Assembly (NCBI GenBank): GCA_913776965.1
Contig: CAJYQL010000117.1
Span: 1 to 62,250 of the forward strand
Direction of reading: 5' to 3'
Length of the DNA: 62,250 nucleotides
Origin: an uncultured Xylophilus sp.
Lineage (GTDB): Bacteria > Pseudomonadota > Gammaproteobacteria > Burkholderiales > Burkholderiaceae_C
Positions within the stretch are counted from its first letter, which is position 1, and the number at the start of each line of letters is the position of its first letter. Position numbers and translations under genes: made by a program. This document shows, piece after piece, positions 53,538-62,250 of this stretch. A model generated the notes under the pieces. It was not told the DNA's origin and searched no databases. It worked only from the letters and a program-made list of their open reading frames with translations.

Positions 53538-54695
53538 ATGAGCGAGCTGAGTGCATTGCCGATGACGGCCATCCCGCCGGAGGACGAGGCCCTGCGCGGC
53601 CCGGTCCGGGCCTTCCTGCGCGAGGCGCTGGCCGGTGTACCGGCGCAGGTGCGCGCCAAGTCCTGGTCGGGCTACGACAGCGCCTTCAGCCGAGAGCTGG
53701 GCCGCCGGGGCTGGCTGGGCATCACGCTGCCGCCGGAATACGGTGGCGGTGGCCGCAGCGCTTTCGCCCGCTACGTGCTGGTGGAGGAATTCCTGAACGC
53801 CGGCGCGCCGGTCGGCTCCCACTGGATCGCCGACCGCCAGAGCGGCCCGCTGATCCTGAAGTACGGCACCGAGGCCCAGAAGCGCCGCTACCTGCCGCCG
53901 ATCTGCCGCGGCGAATCGTTCTTCTGTATCGGGATGAGCGAGCCCGGCGCCGGCTCCGACCTGGCGAGCGTGCGGACCCGCGCGGTACGTACTGCCGCCG
54001 GCTGGACGCTCAACGGCCAGAAGATCTGGACCACCAACGCCCACCACTGCCAGTACATGATCGCGCTGGTCCGCACCTCGGGCGAGCCGCAGGACCGGCA
54101 CCGGGGGCTGTCGCAGCTCATCGTCGACCTGAGCCTGCCCGGCGTGACGGTGCGGCCGATCACCGATCTGTCGGGCGACGCGCATTTCTGCGAGGTGTTC
54201 TTCGAGGACGTGCAGCTCGGCGCCGACGCGCTGATCGGCGCGGAAGGCCACGGCTGGGAACAGGTGACCGCCGAGCTCGCCTTCGAGCGCAGCGGCCCGG
54301 AACGGCTGTATTCCAGCATCGTGCTGTTCGACGAATGGCTCGCCTTCGTGCGCACCCCGGCCGGCCGCACGCCGGCGTCGGCCAAGCTCGCAGGGCGCAT
54401 CCTGGCGCAGCTCGCGCCGTTGCGGGCGATGTCGCTGGCGGTGACCGACAAGGTCGCGCAGGGCGGCAGCCCGGTGGTCGATGCCGCACTGGTCAAGGAC
54501 CTCGGCACCGGCGTCGAGCAGCTGATCCCCGCGGCGATCGCCGACGACCTGTTCTCCCGCGACGGGCAGGACATTCCGCTGGAACTGCTGCACACCCTGG
54601 ACTACGTGACGCAGGTCGCGCCGTCCTTCTCGCTGCGCGGCGGCACCCGCGACATCCTGCGCGGCATGATCGCCCGCGGCCTCGGCCTGCGCTGA
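53538..54695 (+). CDS. Acyl-CoA dehydrogenase, larger subunit type
   Basis: A 385-residue FAD enzyme. GWLGITLPPEYGGGG, CIGMSEPGAGSDLAS (flavin-binding signature) and NGQKIWTTNAHH are typical. The C-terminus ends SLRGGTRDILRGMIARGLGLR, as in CaiA-like partners of heterotetrameric dehydrogenases. It is followed 14 nt later by a shorter dehydrogenase, and the two probably form an alpha2beta2 enzyme. Confidence 0.92.
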   Translation: MSELSALPMTAIPPEDEALRGPVRAFLREALAGVPAQVRAKSWSGYDSAFSRELGRRGWLGITLPPEYGGGGRSAFARYVLVEEFLNAGAPVGSHWIADRQSGPLILKYGTEAQKRRYLPPICRGESFFCIGMSEPGAGSDLASVRTRAVRTAAGWTLNGQKIWTTNAHHCQYMIALVRTSGEPQDRHRGLSQLIVDLSLPGVTVRPITDLSGDAHFCEVFFEDVQLGADALIGAEGHGWEQVTAELAFERSGPERLYSSIVLFDEWLAFVRTPAGRTPASAKLAGRILAQLAPLRAMSLAVTDKVAQGGSPVVDAALVKDLGTGVEQLIPAAIADDLFSRDGQDIPLELLHTLDYVTQVAPSFSLRGGTRDILRGMIARGLGLR

Positions 54696-54709
54696 CCGGA
54701 GACGACGAC

Positions 54710-55699
54710 ATGCATGACGATCTCTACGCCGACGCCCTGCGCGCCCTGCTCGCCGACCACTGCACGCCGCAGACGGTGCGGGCGATCGAGCACGGCGGCT
54801 CGCCGACGGCACTGTGGACCGCCATCGAGGCTTCGGGTTTCGCCGACGCGCTGGTGCCCGACGACCAGGGCGGTGCCGGCCTGACGTGGCCCGAGGCCTT
54901 CCCGCTGTTCGAACTCTGCGGCAGCGTGGTGCTGCCGGTGCCGCTGGCCGAGACGATGGCCGCACGGGCGCTGCTGGCGCAGGCCGGCGTGGCGCCGCCG
55001 GCCGGCAGCATTGCGCTGGCACAGGGCGTGCGGACCGACGACGGCGGCGTGACTTGCTGCCGCGTGAGCGCCGGCGGCGTCGCCGACTGGGTGCTGGCCG
55101 GCGTCGGCGACACCGGCCAGCTGCTGCCGACCGCTGCGGCGACATCGGCGCCCGCCGTCGCGCCGCTCGACGCCACGCTTGCCTGGGCACCCGCCGCGGT
55201 GGCCGCGGCGCACACGCTGGCCTGCGGCGCCGACGCGCTGCGCACCGTGCAGGCCGGCGTCGTCGCCGCGCAGCTGGCCGGCGCGCTCGGCGCGGTGTTC
55301 ACCCGCACCCTGCAGTTCGCCAACGAGCGGCAGCAGTTCGGCCGGGCCATCGGCAAGTTCCAGGCGATCCAGCACCAGCTGGCGGTGATCGCCGAGCACG
55401 TCTTCGCCGCCCGCATGGCCGCCCAGCTCGGCTGCGGCGGCGACCGGCTGCGGGTCGCGGTCGCCAAGGCCCGCACCGCCGAAGCCGCGCTGGAAGTCGC
55501 GTCGCTCAGCCACGCGATCCACGGCGCCATCGGCTTCACCGAGGAATTCGACCTGCAGCTCTACACCCGCCGGCTGCACGCCTGGCGACAGGCGGCCGGC
55601 GCCGAGTCGTACTGGCAGGAGGTGCTGGGCACCGCGCTGCTGGACGGCACCGACGGCCCGGCGCTCGACCTGCTGCGCACCCTGACCGATCCGGCCTGA
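54710..55699 (+). CDS. Acyl-CoA dehydrogenase, shorter subunit type
   Basis: A 329-residue relative with a shortened N-terminal and middle domain and a preserved C-terminal helical domain (RTLQFANERQQFGRAIGKFQAIQHQLAVIAE; SHAIHGAIGFTEEFDLQLYTRRLHAW). The lack of the full flavin signature fits the smaller partner of a two-subunit dehydrogenase. Confidence 0.88.
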   Translation: MHDDLYADALRALLADHCTPQTVRAIEHGGSPTALWTAIEASGFADALVPDDQGGAGLTWPEAFPLFELCGSVVLPVPLAETMAARALLAQAGVAPPAGSIALAQGVRTDDGGVTCCRVSAGGVADWVLAGVGDTGQLLPTAAATSAPAVAPLDATLAWAPAAVAAAHTLACGADALRTVQAGVVAAQLAGALGAVFTRTLQFANERQQFGRAIGKFQAIQHQLAVIAEHVFAARMAAQLGCGGDRLRVAVAKARTAEAALEVASLSHAIHGAIGFTEEFDLQLYTRRLHAWRQAAGAESYWQEVLGTALLDGTDGPALDLLRTLTDPA

Positions 55700-55725
55700 C
55701 GTTCACGACCACGACTGCCATTGCC

Positions 55726-56529
55726 ATGACGAACCCTTCCTTCCTCCACACCGACCGCCAGGGCGCGGTCGTCACGCTCACGATGCGCCAGCCGGAGACG
55801 CGCAACGCGCTGACCGGCAACAGCGCGGTCGACGAGATCGTCGCGGCCTGCGCCGCCATCGCCCGGGACCCGGGCGTGCGGGCGGTCGTGCTGACCGGCA
55901 ACGATCCGGCCTTCAGCTCGGGCGGCAACGTCAAGGACATGCGCCGCTACGAGACCGAGGACACCGACCCCGAGAAGATCCGCGAGGAGTACCGCCACGG
56001 CATCCAGCGGATACCGAAAGCGCTCTACCACCTCGACGTGCCGGTGATCGCCGCCGTCAACGGACCGGCGATCGGGGCCGGCCTGGACCTCAGCTGCATG
56101 TGCGACATCCGCATCGCCTCCGAGCGGGCGACATTCGCCGAGAGCTTCGTCAAGGTCGGCATCGTGCCGGGCGACGGCGGCGCCTGGCTGCTGCCGCGGG
56201 TGGTCGGCATGTCGAAGGCGTCGGAGATGGCCTTCACCGGCGACACGCTCGATGCGGCGCAGGCGCTCGCCTGCGGGCTGGTGTCGCGCGTCGTGCCGCA
56301 CGACGATCTGCTGCCGGAAGCGCTGCGGCTGGCGGAGCGGATCGCCGCCAATCCGGGCGGCGTGCTGCGCATGACCAAGCGCCTGCTGCGCGAGGGCGAA
56401 CGCAGTTCGCTCGAGACCCTGCTGGAAATGTCGGCCGCCTACCAGGCGATCGCGCACCGCAGCCCCGACCACCACGAAGCGGTGCGCGCCTTCATCGAGA
56501 AGCGGCGGCCGGTGTTTCGCGTCAGCTGA
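55726..56529 (+). CDS. Enoyl-CoA hydratase/isomerase family protein
   Basis: A 267-residue crotonase-fold protein. Oxyanion-hole segments DPAFSSGGNVKDM (about 63-75) and NGPAIGAGLDLSCMCDIRIAS (about 111-131) are present; FVKVGIVPGDGGAWLLPRVVG follows. One catalytic position has Asp (PGDGG) where hydratases often have Glu, so isomerase or another crotonase activity is possible. Last gene of the catabolic cluster. Confidence 0.9.
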   Translation: MTNPSFLHTDRQGAVVTLTMRQPETRNALTGNSAVDEIVAACAAIARDPGVRAVVLTGNDPAFSSGGNVKDMRRYETEDTDPEKIREEYRHGIQRIPKALYHLDVPVIAAVNGPAIGAGLDLSCMCDIRIASERATFAESFVKVGIVPGDGGAWLLPRVVGMSKASEMAFTGDTLDAAQALACGLVSRVVPHDDLLPEALRLAERIAANPGGVLRMTKRLLREGERSSLETLLEMSAAYQAIAHRSPDHHEAVRAFIEKRRPVFRVS

Positions 56530-56647
56530 ACGGCTGTCGGCGGGCGCCCGCTGCGGGGCGACGGATCGGACCGTCGGTGTGCTACAACGCGCGTTGCGCT
56601 GTCCCGCCGCCCGGACCCCACGGCGACCGCCGCCACGCCTTCGCCGC

Positions 56648-56941
56648 ATGTCTTTTTCCATCACGCTGCACGATTTTCCCGATGCGGACCCCCAGCATCG
56701 TCGGGCGGCGGAAACACGCTACCGCAGCGTGCTGGAGGAAGCCTTCGGCTCGACCGCGGCCATCGTCACCGCGGTGAAGGCCTGGCAGGCGGTGACCACG
56801 GCCTCCGACGACGCCCAGGTCACGTCCGACGAGCGGGCCCTGGCGCTGCGATTTTTCCAGGTGTCGGTGCAGGCGCGCAAGGCGGTGCTGCGGCGTGCGA
56901 GCGATCCCTCCCACGCCTATTTCGAAGTCACACTGCACTGA
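56648..56941 (+). CDS. Small conserved hypothetical protein
   Basis: A 97-residue soluble protein, start MSFSITLHDFPDADPQH at 56648. It is mostly helical, with no cysteines and no signal sequence. I cannot place it in a family; its GC-rich codon use agrees with the neighbours. An in-frame ATG 23 codons upstream gives an implausible Arg/Pro extension. Confidence 0.6.
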   Translation: MSFSITLHDFPDADPQHRRAAETRYRSVLEEAFGSTAAIVTAVKAWQAVTTASDDAQVTSDERALALRFFQVSVQARKAVLRRASDPSHAYFEVTLH

Positions 56942-57057
56942 CTGAACGCGGACACGCTGCGCATGGCGTGTGCGCCGACAGGCAGGCGCGCCCATCGATG
57001 GCGCCCGCGCCGTTCCGCGCTCCTAGGCTGTGGGCTTTTGCCAGGGAGATGCCCGCC

Positions 57058-57285
57058 ATGACCGTCCGCTACGTGGTGTCGATCGCCGACACGCTGCTGT
57101 ATTTCGATGCCGACCGCCAGCCCTCCGCGCCGTTGCCCGATGGGCAGGGCGGGGTCGCCGCCAAACCCGCACTGCGGTTGATCCCGCCGTCGGAGCATCC
57201 CGCGGCCGACCCGGCCTGGGATGCCGTCCTCGCCGACTACACCGACGACCAGCGCCGGTCGGCCGAGGTCAGCGAAGTGCTCTGA
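57058..57285 (+). CDS. Small hypothetical protein
   Basis: A 75-residue ORF preceded by AGGGAG at about 57043-57048. Starts MTVRYVVSIADTLLYFDADRQ and has an acidic C-terminus. No known domain and no membrane segment. It converges with metQ; the 160-nt gap between them is GC-rich with short hairpins but no clear T-tailed terminator. Confidence 0.5.
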   Translation: MTVRYVVSIADTLLYFDADRQPSAPLPDGQGGVAAKPALRLIPPSEHPAADPAWDAVLADYTDDQRRSAEVSEVL

Positions 57286-57447
57286 CCGCCCGCCCCGGCC
57301 AGCGCCGCCGGGGCGACCGCTTGTCCCCGCTTTCCGTGGGCAAGCCTGTGGACAACCGCCTGCACAACCCGCCGGAGCCTTGTCCGGCGCGGCCTGCAGC
57401 GCGGTGCCCGTCCGGCAGGCACCGGGCAGCGGTGCCCGGTCGGGCGA

Positions 57448-58248
57448 TCACCAGCCCGGCAGCACCTCGCCCTTAAAGGTGGTCTGGATGAACTGCTTGA
57501 CCGGTTCCGAGTGGTAGGCCTTCACCAGCTTGGCGACCCACGGCTTGTCCTTGTCGGCGGTACGCACCACGATCACGTTGACGTACGGGCTCTTGGCGCT
57601 CTCGCGGGCGATCGCGTCGCGGGTCGGCGACAGGCCGGCCGACACCGCGTAGTTGGTGTTGATGCCGGCGGCGTCCACGTCGTCCAGCGTGCGCGGCAGT
57701 TGCGCCGCGTCGACCTCGACGAAACGCAGCTTCTTCGGGTTCTCCGTCACGTCCAGCGGCGTGGCCTTCAGGCCGGCACCCGGCTTGAGCTTGATCAGGC
57801 CCTGGTCCTGCAGCACCAGCAGCACCCGGCCGCCGTTGGTCGGGTCGTTCGGCAGCGCGACGCGGGCGCCGTCCTTCAGGTCGGCCAGCTTCTTGACCTT
57901 CTTGGAATAAATGCCGATCGGGAAGTTGACGGTGTAGCCCACGTCGGTGAAGGCATAGCCGCGGTCCTTGACCTGCTGGTCCAGGTAGGGCTTGTGCTGG
58001 TAGCTGTTGGCGTCCAGGTCGCCAGCGGCCAGCGCGGCGTTGGGTTGCACGTAGTCGCTGAACTCGACGATCTGCAGCTGCAGGCCGTCCTGGGCAGCAA
58101 TCTTCTTGACCTGCTCCAGGATCTGGGCGTGCGGGCCGCCGGTGGCGCCGATGCGGATCGGCTTGTCCTGCGCGGACGCGGGCAGGTGCAGCAGGGCCGC
58201 CGTGGCGGCCAGGGCCAGGCCGGTGCGAAGGAAGGTACGGGTACGCAT
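57448..58248 (-). CDS. metQ: D-/L-methionine-binding protein of the MetNIQ importer
   Basis: A 266-residue NlpA/MetQ-family substrate-binding protein. The signal peptide ends near PASAQDKP (about residue 27) without a lipobox cysteine, so it should be soluble periplasmic rather than a lipoprotein. IRIGATGGPHAQILEQVK, DYVQPNAALAAGDLDANSYQHKPYLDQQ and ALPNDPTNGGRVLLVLQ are typical. Third gene of metN-metI-metQ, after a 93-nt gap holding a dispersed repeat. Confidence 0.94.
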   Translation of the reverse strand: MRTRTFLRTGLALAATAALLHLPASAQDKPIRIGATGGPHAQILEQVKKIAAQDGLQLQIVEFSDYVQPNAALAAGDLDANSYQHKPYLDQQVKDRGYAFTDVGYTVNFPIGIYSKKVKKLADLKDGARVALPNDPTNGGRVLLVLQDQGLIKLKPGAGLKATPLDVTENPKKLRFVEVDAAQLPRTLDDVDAAGINTNYAVSAGLSPTRDAIARESAKSPYVNVIVVRTADKDKPWVAKLVKAYHSEPVKQFIQTTFKGEVLPGW

Positions 58249-58279
58249 GAGGATGCCTTTCGGAGGAAGAGTTGAGAAG

Positions 58280-58335
58280 GAAATCGGGCTCCTGCGCAGG
58301 TGTTACCTGCGCAAGCAGCTATGTTTTCGATAGCA
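58280..58335. repeat. Dispersed Comamonadaceae-type element between metI and metQ
   Basis: A perfect 9-bp hairpin TGCGCAGGT-GTT-ACCTGCGCA (58293-58313) followed by AGCAGCTATGTTTTCGATAGC (to about 58334). On the minus strand this reads GCTATCGAAAACATAGCTGC then TTGCGC, the same element type as at 4786 and 6265. Confidence 0.6.
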
Positions 58336-58341
58336 AACGGA

Positions 58342-59007
58342 TCACCGGTGCCGCAGCCGCCGCACCACCCAGTCGCCCGCGGCCTGCAGCGCCTGCACGA
58401 AGACGACCAGCACCACCACCACCGCCAGCATCACTTCAGGCAGGAAGCGCTGGTAGCCGTAGCGGATGCCCAGGTCGCCCAGACCGCCGCCGCCGATGGC
58501 GCCGGCCATCGCCGAATAGCCGGTCAGGCTGACCAGGGTGATCGTCACGCCGGCGACGATGCCGAGCAGTGCTTCGGGCAGCAGCACCTTGCGTACGATC
58601 TGCGCGGTGCTGGCGCCCATCGCCTGCGCCGCCTCGACCAGGCCGGTATCGACCTCGCGCAGCGCCGTCTCGACCAGCCGCGCGACGAAGGGCGCCGCCG
58701 CGATGGTCAGCGGCACGATCGCCGCTGCGGTGCCGATCGACGATCCCGCCAGCAGCCGGGTGAACGGGATGATCGCCACCAGCAGGATGATGAACGGCGT
58801 GGACCGCACCGCGTTGACGACGAAGCCGAGCACGCCGTTGACCGGCCGGTTCTGCAGCACGCCGCCCGGTGCGGTCAGGTGCAGGTACACGCCCAGCGGA
58901 ATGCCGATCAGCGACGAAATCAGACCCGAGACGCCGACCATCAGCAGCGTCTCGCCGAAGGCGGTGGCGAAGAGTTCGAGCATCGGCCCGGTGAAGGTCT
59001 CAAGCAT
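58342..59007 (-). CDS. metI: Methionine ABC transporter permease
   Basis: A 221-residue permease with five membrane segments. The EAA loop reads [21 protein letters not shown] (about 113-133). Typical MetI elements [22 protein letters not shown] and [16 protein letters not shown] are present. It overlaps metN by 8 nt. Confidence 0.95.
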   Translation of the reverse strand: MLETFTGPMLELFATAFGETLLMVGVSGLISSLIGIPLGVYLHLTAPGGVLQNRPVNGVLGFVVNAVRSTPFIILLVAIIPFTRLLAGSSIGTAAAIVPLTIAAAPFVARLVETALREVDTGLVEAAQAMGASTAQIVRKVLLPEALLGIVAGVTITLVSLTGYSAMAGAIGGGGLGDLGIRYGYQRFLPEVMLAVVVVLVVFVQALQAAGDWVVRRLRHR

Positions 59008-60073
59008 GGTCCTGCTCCCCGACAGTGGCGGCCTGCGGATCGACCGGTTCGACCGCGACCCCGACGGCCTGCAGCGCGGCGGCCGCGTCGGCGAGCGCTG
59101 CGGGCGCGCCGCGCAACAGCAGCGTCAGCGCGCCGTAGGGCGTGCCCTGGATCTCGTCGATCTGGCCGTGGACGATGGCGACGCCCACCGCATGGCGGCG
59201 CGCCAGGTCCGCTAGCAGCGGCCCGTCGGCCAGACCCGCGCCGGAAAACGCCACGCGCAGCGCCTGCGCATGGCCGGCGGGCGCGGCGGCGATCTGCTGG
59301 CGCAGCCGTTCCAGCACGCTCGGCGGCAGGGCCTGCGGCACGATCTCGTCGAGCAGGCTGCGGGTCGTCGCATGCTGCGGCCGGGTGAAGACCTCGGTCA
59401 CCGCGCCCTGCTCCACGATGCGGCCGGCATCGATCACCGCGACGCGCTGCGCCACCTGGCGGATCACCTGCATCTGGTGGGTGATCAGCACGATGGTCAG
59501 GCCGAGCTCGCGGTTGATCCGCTGCAGCAGCGCCAGGATCGAGCGGGTGGTCTCGGGGTCGAGCGCGGACGTCGCCTCGTCCGACAGCAGCACGCCGGGC
59601 CGGCTGGCCAGGGCGCGCGCGATGCCCACCCGCTGCTTCTGCCCGCCGCTGATCTGCGCCGGATAGCGGTCGCGCAGCCCGGACAAGCCGACCAGGTCGA
59701 GCAGCGGCAGCACCCGCGTGCGGATCGCGGCGCGGTCCATGCCGGCGATCTCCAGCGGCAGGGCCACGTTGTCGTAGACGGTGCGCGAGGCCAGCAGGTT
59801 GAAGTGCTGAAATACCATGCCGATGCTCCGGCGGGCGGCACGCAGGGCCGCATCGGGCAGCGCGGTCAGTTCCTGCCCGCCGACCCACACCCTGCCGGCC
59901 GACGGCCGGTTCAGCAGGTTGATCGTGCGGACCAGCGAACTCTTGCCGGCACCGCTGCGGCCGATGATGCCGAACACCTCGCCGGCCGCGACCTCCAGGT
60001 CGATGCCGCGCAGCGCCTCGACCGGGCCGTGGGCACTCTGGTAAGTCTGGTGGATGCCTTCGAGCTGGATCAC
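59000..60073 (-). CDS. metN: Methionine ABC transporter ATP-binding protein
   Basis: A 357-residue ATPase starting at GTG 60073 (reading [12 protein letters not shown]). Walker [10 protein letters not shown], signature [15 protein letters not shown], Walker [16 protein letters not shown], switch His in ITHQMQVI. Residues about 275-350 form the C-terminal NIL domain, through which methionine inhibits transport. The longer frame upstream is not supported by family alignment. Confidence 0.95.
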   Translation of the reverse strand: MIQLEGIHQTYQSAHGPVEALRGIDLEVAAGEVFGIIGRSGAGKSSLVRTINLLNRPSAGRVWVGGQELTALPDAALRAARRSIGMVFQHFNLLASRTVYDNVALPLEIAGMDRAAIRTRVLPLLDLVGLSGLRDRYPAQISGGQKQRVGIARALASRPGVLLSDEATSALDPETTRSILALLQRINRELGLTIVLITHQMQVIRQVAQRVAVIDAGRIVEQGAVTEVFTRPQHATTRSLLDEIVPQALPPSVLERLRQQIAAAPAGHAQALRVAFSGAGLADGPLLADLARRHAVGVAIVHGQIDEIQGTPYGALTLLLRGAPAALADAAAALQAVGVAVEPVDPQAATVGEQDHA

Positions 60074-60400
60074 GGTGCGGGGCGGCCGGGGCCGAATACA
60101 GCGATGGAGGGGAACAGCGAACCGCGGCGGCGCTGCAGGCGCCCGGCGGAAGCGAGAGAGAAAAGGGACACGGCGATTGGAACGGCCCGGAAGGACCGCC
60201 CCCACAAAAAAGAACGCCCATGCTAAACCGATGGAGCAGCGATCTTGCCGCTTCCAAAAACGAATTTCGCATAAGCATCTGCCTGCCTTCAGTCCTGCCG
60301 GCCGCAGAACAGCCTCTGGATGGTCAGCTTGGCTATCGCGGCCGGTCAAGCGTCGAGGCGATCAGTCCTGGGACCGCGGGCACGCCCCGGTCCTCGGCAT
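60074..60400 (-). promoter_or_regulatory. Upstream region of metNIQ
   Basis: About 330 nt with no gene. On the minus strand ATGCTTATGCGAAATTCG (about 60261-60278) is an AT-rich island with the small palindrome CGAATTTCG and is the best promoter or regulator-site candidate. I see no SAM riboswitch-like structure and no clear -35/-10 pair. Confidence 0.4.
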
Positions 60401-62194
60401 TCAGTGGTCGAACCGGTAGTCCTGCGCCGCATGCAGCGTCCAGCGGCCGCCGCCATGCAGTTCCAGCACATGGGTGTGGTACTGCAGCACCGCGGCCCGG
60501 TGCGCGATGCTGACCAGCGTCACGCCGTTGGCGCACAGCCCGCGGTAGAGCGACGCCTCGTTGCTGCTGTCGAGCGCGCTGGTCGCCTCGTCCAGGATCA
60601 CCACCTGCGGCCGGCGCACCAGCACCCGGCCGAAGGCGAGCCGCTGCTGCTCGCCCATTGACAGCTGCTTTTCCCAGTCGTGCTCGGCATCGAGCCCGCC
60701 GACACGCGCGGCCAGGTCGCCGAGGTGCACCTCGTCCAGGATCGCGAGCAGCCGCTCGTCGCTCAGCTCGCACTGCAGGCTCGGATAGACCAGCTGGCTG
60801 CGCAGCGACCCGAACTGCATGTACGGCCGCTGCGGCAGGAAGAACACGTCCTGCGGCGGCAGCCGCTCCACCGTGCCGGTGCCGTTGCGCCAGAGGCCCG
60901 CGATCACCCGCAGCAGCGAACTCTTGCCGCAGCCGCTGGGGCCGGTGATCAGCAGCCCGTCGCCAGGCTTGATCGCGAGGTTCAGCCGTTCGACCAGCAG
61001 GCGGTCGAACTGCGGGGTGTAGATGGTCAGGTCTTCCAGCGCCAGCCGGGTGCCGACGCGGCTCTGAATGATGCGTGGTTCCGGCACGGCCGCAGGGGTG
61101 TTGTCGTCGTTCTTCAGCACCACCTGCGCCAGGGTGTGCAGCCGGTCGATGCCGGCGACGAAGCGGCTCAGGCTCTCGAAGTTGTCGACGATCAGCGATA
61201 CGGCAGCGAGCACCGCGGTGAAGGCGCCGGCCGCCTGCACGGCCCGCCCCACTTCCAACTCACCGGACAGCACGCTATCGGCCAAGATGATGCTGGGCAC
61301 CACCAGCGTCAGCTGGCTGAACGCCCGCTGGAACATGTTGAGCGAGCGCTGCTTCTTGATCAGCCGGGCGTAGTTGCTGAAGATCGCGCCGAACTGGCCG
61401 TCGACCTGCTGGCGCTCCTGCGATTCGCCCCGGTAGAAGGCGATCGATTCGGCGTTCTCGCGCAGCCGCATCAGGCCGAAGCGGAAATCGGCTTCCCGCC
61501 GCAGTTGCCAGAAGTTCAGCCGTATCAGGGGCGCGCCGAACAGCCAGAGCGCGAGGAACGTCCCGGTAAAGGCGTAGAGCGCCAGGAAGCCCACTAGCAC
61601 TTTTGAGATCGACCAGAGCACCGCGCTGAAGGCGACCAGCTGCATGATCGACCCAAGGAAGATCAGCAGGAAGTGGATCGACCGGCCGGTGAAGGTGTTG
61701 ATGTCCTCGCTGATCCGCTGGTCGGGGTTGTCGATCTCGCCGCCGGCGCCGAGCTCGTAGTACTTGCGGCCGTCGAGGTACCCGTCCAGGAACCGCCCGG
61801 TGAGCCAGCGCCGCCAATGGTTGGCGAACGTGTCCCGCATGTAGTAATAGAACGCGTAGGTCGGTGCAGCGAAGGCCAGGATGAGCAGCGTGCTGCGCAC
61901 GGCGTCCCAGAACCGTTCGCGCTCGCGTCCGGCCAGTGCGCTGGTCATCTCGCCGGCGCGGTCGACCAGCATGACCGCCAGCTGGGTTTCCAGCAGCATC
62001 AGCGCGATCAGCAGCGCCAGCAGGGACCAGGCGATGCGCTTGCGGTCGCCCTTCCAGTAAGGCAATGCGATCTGCATGAACTGCCGCCAGGCAGCCAGCG
62101 AGAGGGTCGGCGGGCGCCGGACGAATTTCCTGCGGCGGGTTTCGGGGGCGGCGGCCACGGAGGCGGGACTCGGCATCGAGTGGGACAAGGACAC
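60401..62194 (-). CDS. SbmA/BacA-like ABC transporter with fused ATPase (ABCD type)
   Basis: A 597-residue half-transporter. The membrane domain (about 50-360) has the SbmA/BacA-like features YYMRDTFANHWRRWLTGRFLDGYLDGRKYYEL and NPDQRISEDI. The ATPase (about 385-590) has Walker A GPSGCGKSS, signature LSMGEQQRLAFGRVL, Walker [13 protein letters not shown] and a switch His in SIAHR. Such proteins (YddA type) are thought to move peptides, fatty acyl compounds or cobalamin; the substrate here is unknown. Probably a homodimer. Confidence 0.9.
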   Translation of the reverse strand: MSLSHSMPSPASVAAAPETRRRKFVRRPPTLSLAAWRQFMQIALPYWKGDRKRIAWSLLALLIALMLLETQLAVMLVDRAGEMTSALAGRERERFWDAVRSTLLILAFAAPTYAFYYYMRDTFANHWRRWLTGRFLDGYLDGRKYYELGAGGEIDNPDQRISEDINTFTGRSIHFLLIFLGSIMQLVAFSAVLWSISKVLVGFLALYAFTGTFLALWLFGAPLIRLNFWQLRREADFRFGLMRLRENAESIAFYRGESQERQQVDGQFGAIFSNYARLIKKQRSLNMFQRAFSQLTLVVPSIILADSVLSGELEVGRAVQAAGAFTAVLAAVSLIVDNFESLSRFVAGIDRLHTLAQVVLKNDDNTPAAVPEPRIIQSRVGTRLALEDLTIYTPQFDRLLVERLNLAIKPGDGLLITGPSGCGKSSLLRVIAGLWRNGTGTVERLPPQDVFFLPQRPYMQFGSLRSQLVYPSLQCELSDERLLAILDEVHLGDLAARVGGLDAEHDWEKQLSMGEQQRLAFGRVLVRRPQVVILDEATSALDSSNEASLYRGLCANGVTLVSIAHRAAVLQYHTHVLELHGGGRWTLHAAQDYRFDH

Positions 62195-62250
62195 TGCAGG
62201 ATCGCACCTCCACGATAGGCATTCCGGCGGCCCCGCCGTGTCGGACGGCG

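Noticed and set aside
57349-57360. TGTGGACAA, a DnaA-box-like sequence between the small ORF and metQ
   Set aside because: A single near-match with no AT-rich unwinding element and no dnaA or parAB nearby; not an origin.

Overview
The window is a GC-rich stretch of a betaproteobacterial chromosome, most likely Burkholderiales and probably Comamonadaceae. The evidence is the accB-accC-prmA-DUF3426 gene order, the mpl neighbourhood, a complete tad pilus locus, and several copies of an intergenic element with a GATAGCTGCTTGCGC-like core that I know from Comamonadaceae. Species cannot be fixed from the sequence alone.

Layout. 1-19865 is core genome: a minus-strand fatty-acid/translation block (DUF3426 protein, prmA, accC, accB, a TlpA-like protein), mpl, aroG with its own leader-peptide attenuator, tldD, an MFS carrier, rodA, an HDOD protein, then a plus-strand block of an esterase, an RNB exoribonuclease, a TonB-like protein, aroE and mtgA. 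19866-31432 is a complete tad/flp type IVc pilus operon, preceded by a roughly 400-nt leader region with three inverted repeats and followed by tRNA-Asn(GUU).

31567 to about 48360 looks like an accessory island. It starts behind tRNA-Asn, is less GC-rich in places, and is bracketed by two related terminator sequences. It carries a small HTH protein, a broken imuA under an intact LexA box, and a signalling cluster: a MASE2-GGDEF protein, two short BLUF proteins (one cut short by a nonsense codon), a GAF-PAS-GGDEF protein, and a LOV histidine kinase with a receiver domain. LexA-type palindromes recur inside this cluster, including one just upstream of the LOV kinase. The rest of the island is an oxidoreductase/stress-type operon: an alpha/beta hydrolase fused to a gluconate-2-dehydrogenase-subunit-3-like domain, a GMC oxidoreductase, two paralogous SDRs and a GH15 glycosidase.

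48467-56529 is a CoA-ester catabolic cluster with a divergent LysR regulator: CaiB-type CoA-transferase, MaoC hydratase, two Bug-type binding proteins, paired acyl-CoA dehydrogenases and an enoyl-CoA hydratase. The window ends with two small unknown proteins, the metNIQ methionine importer and an SbmA/BacA-like ABC exporter.

The most notable observations are the aromatic-codon-rich attenuator upstream of the DAHP synthase gene, the blue-light/c-di-GMP cluster, and the SOS-type operators inside that cluster.
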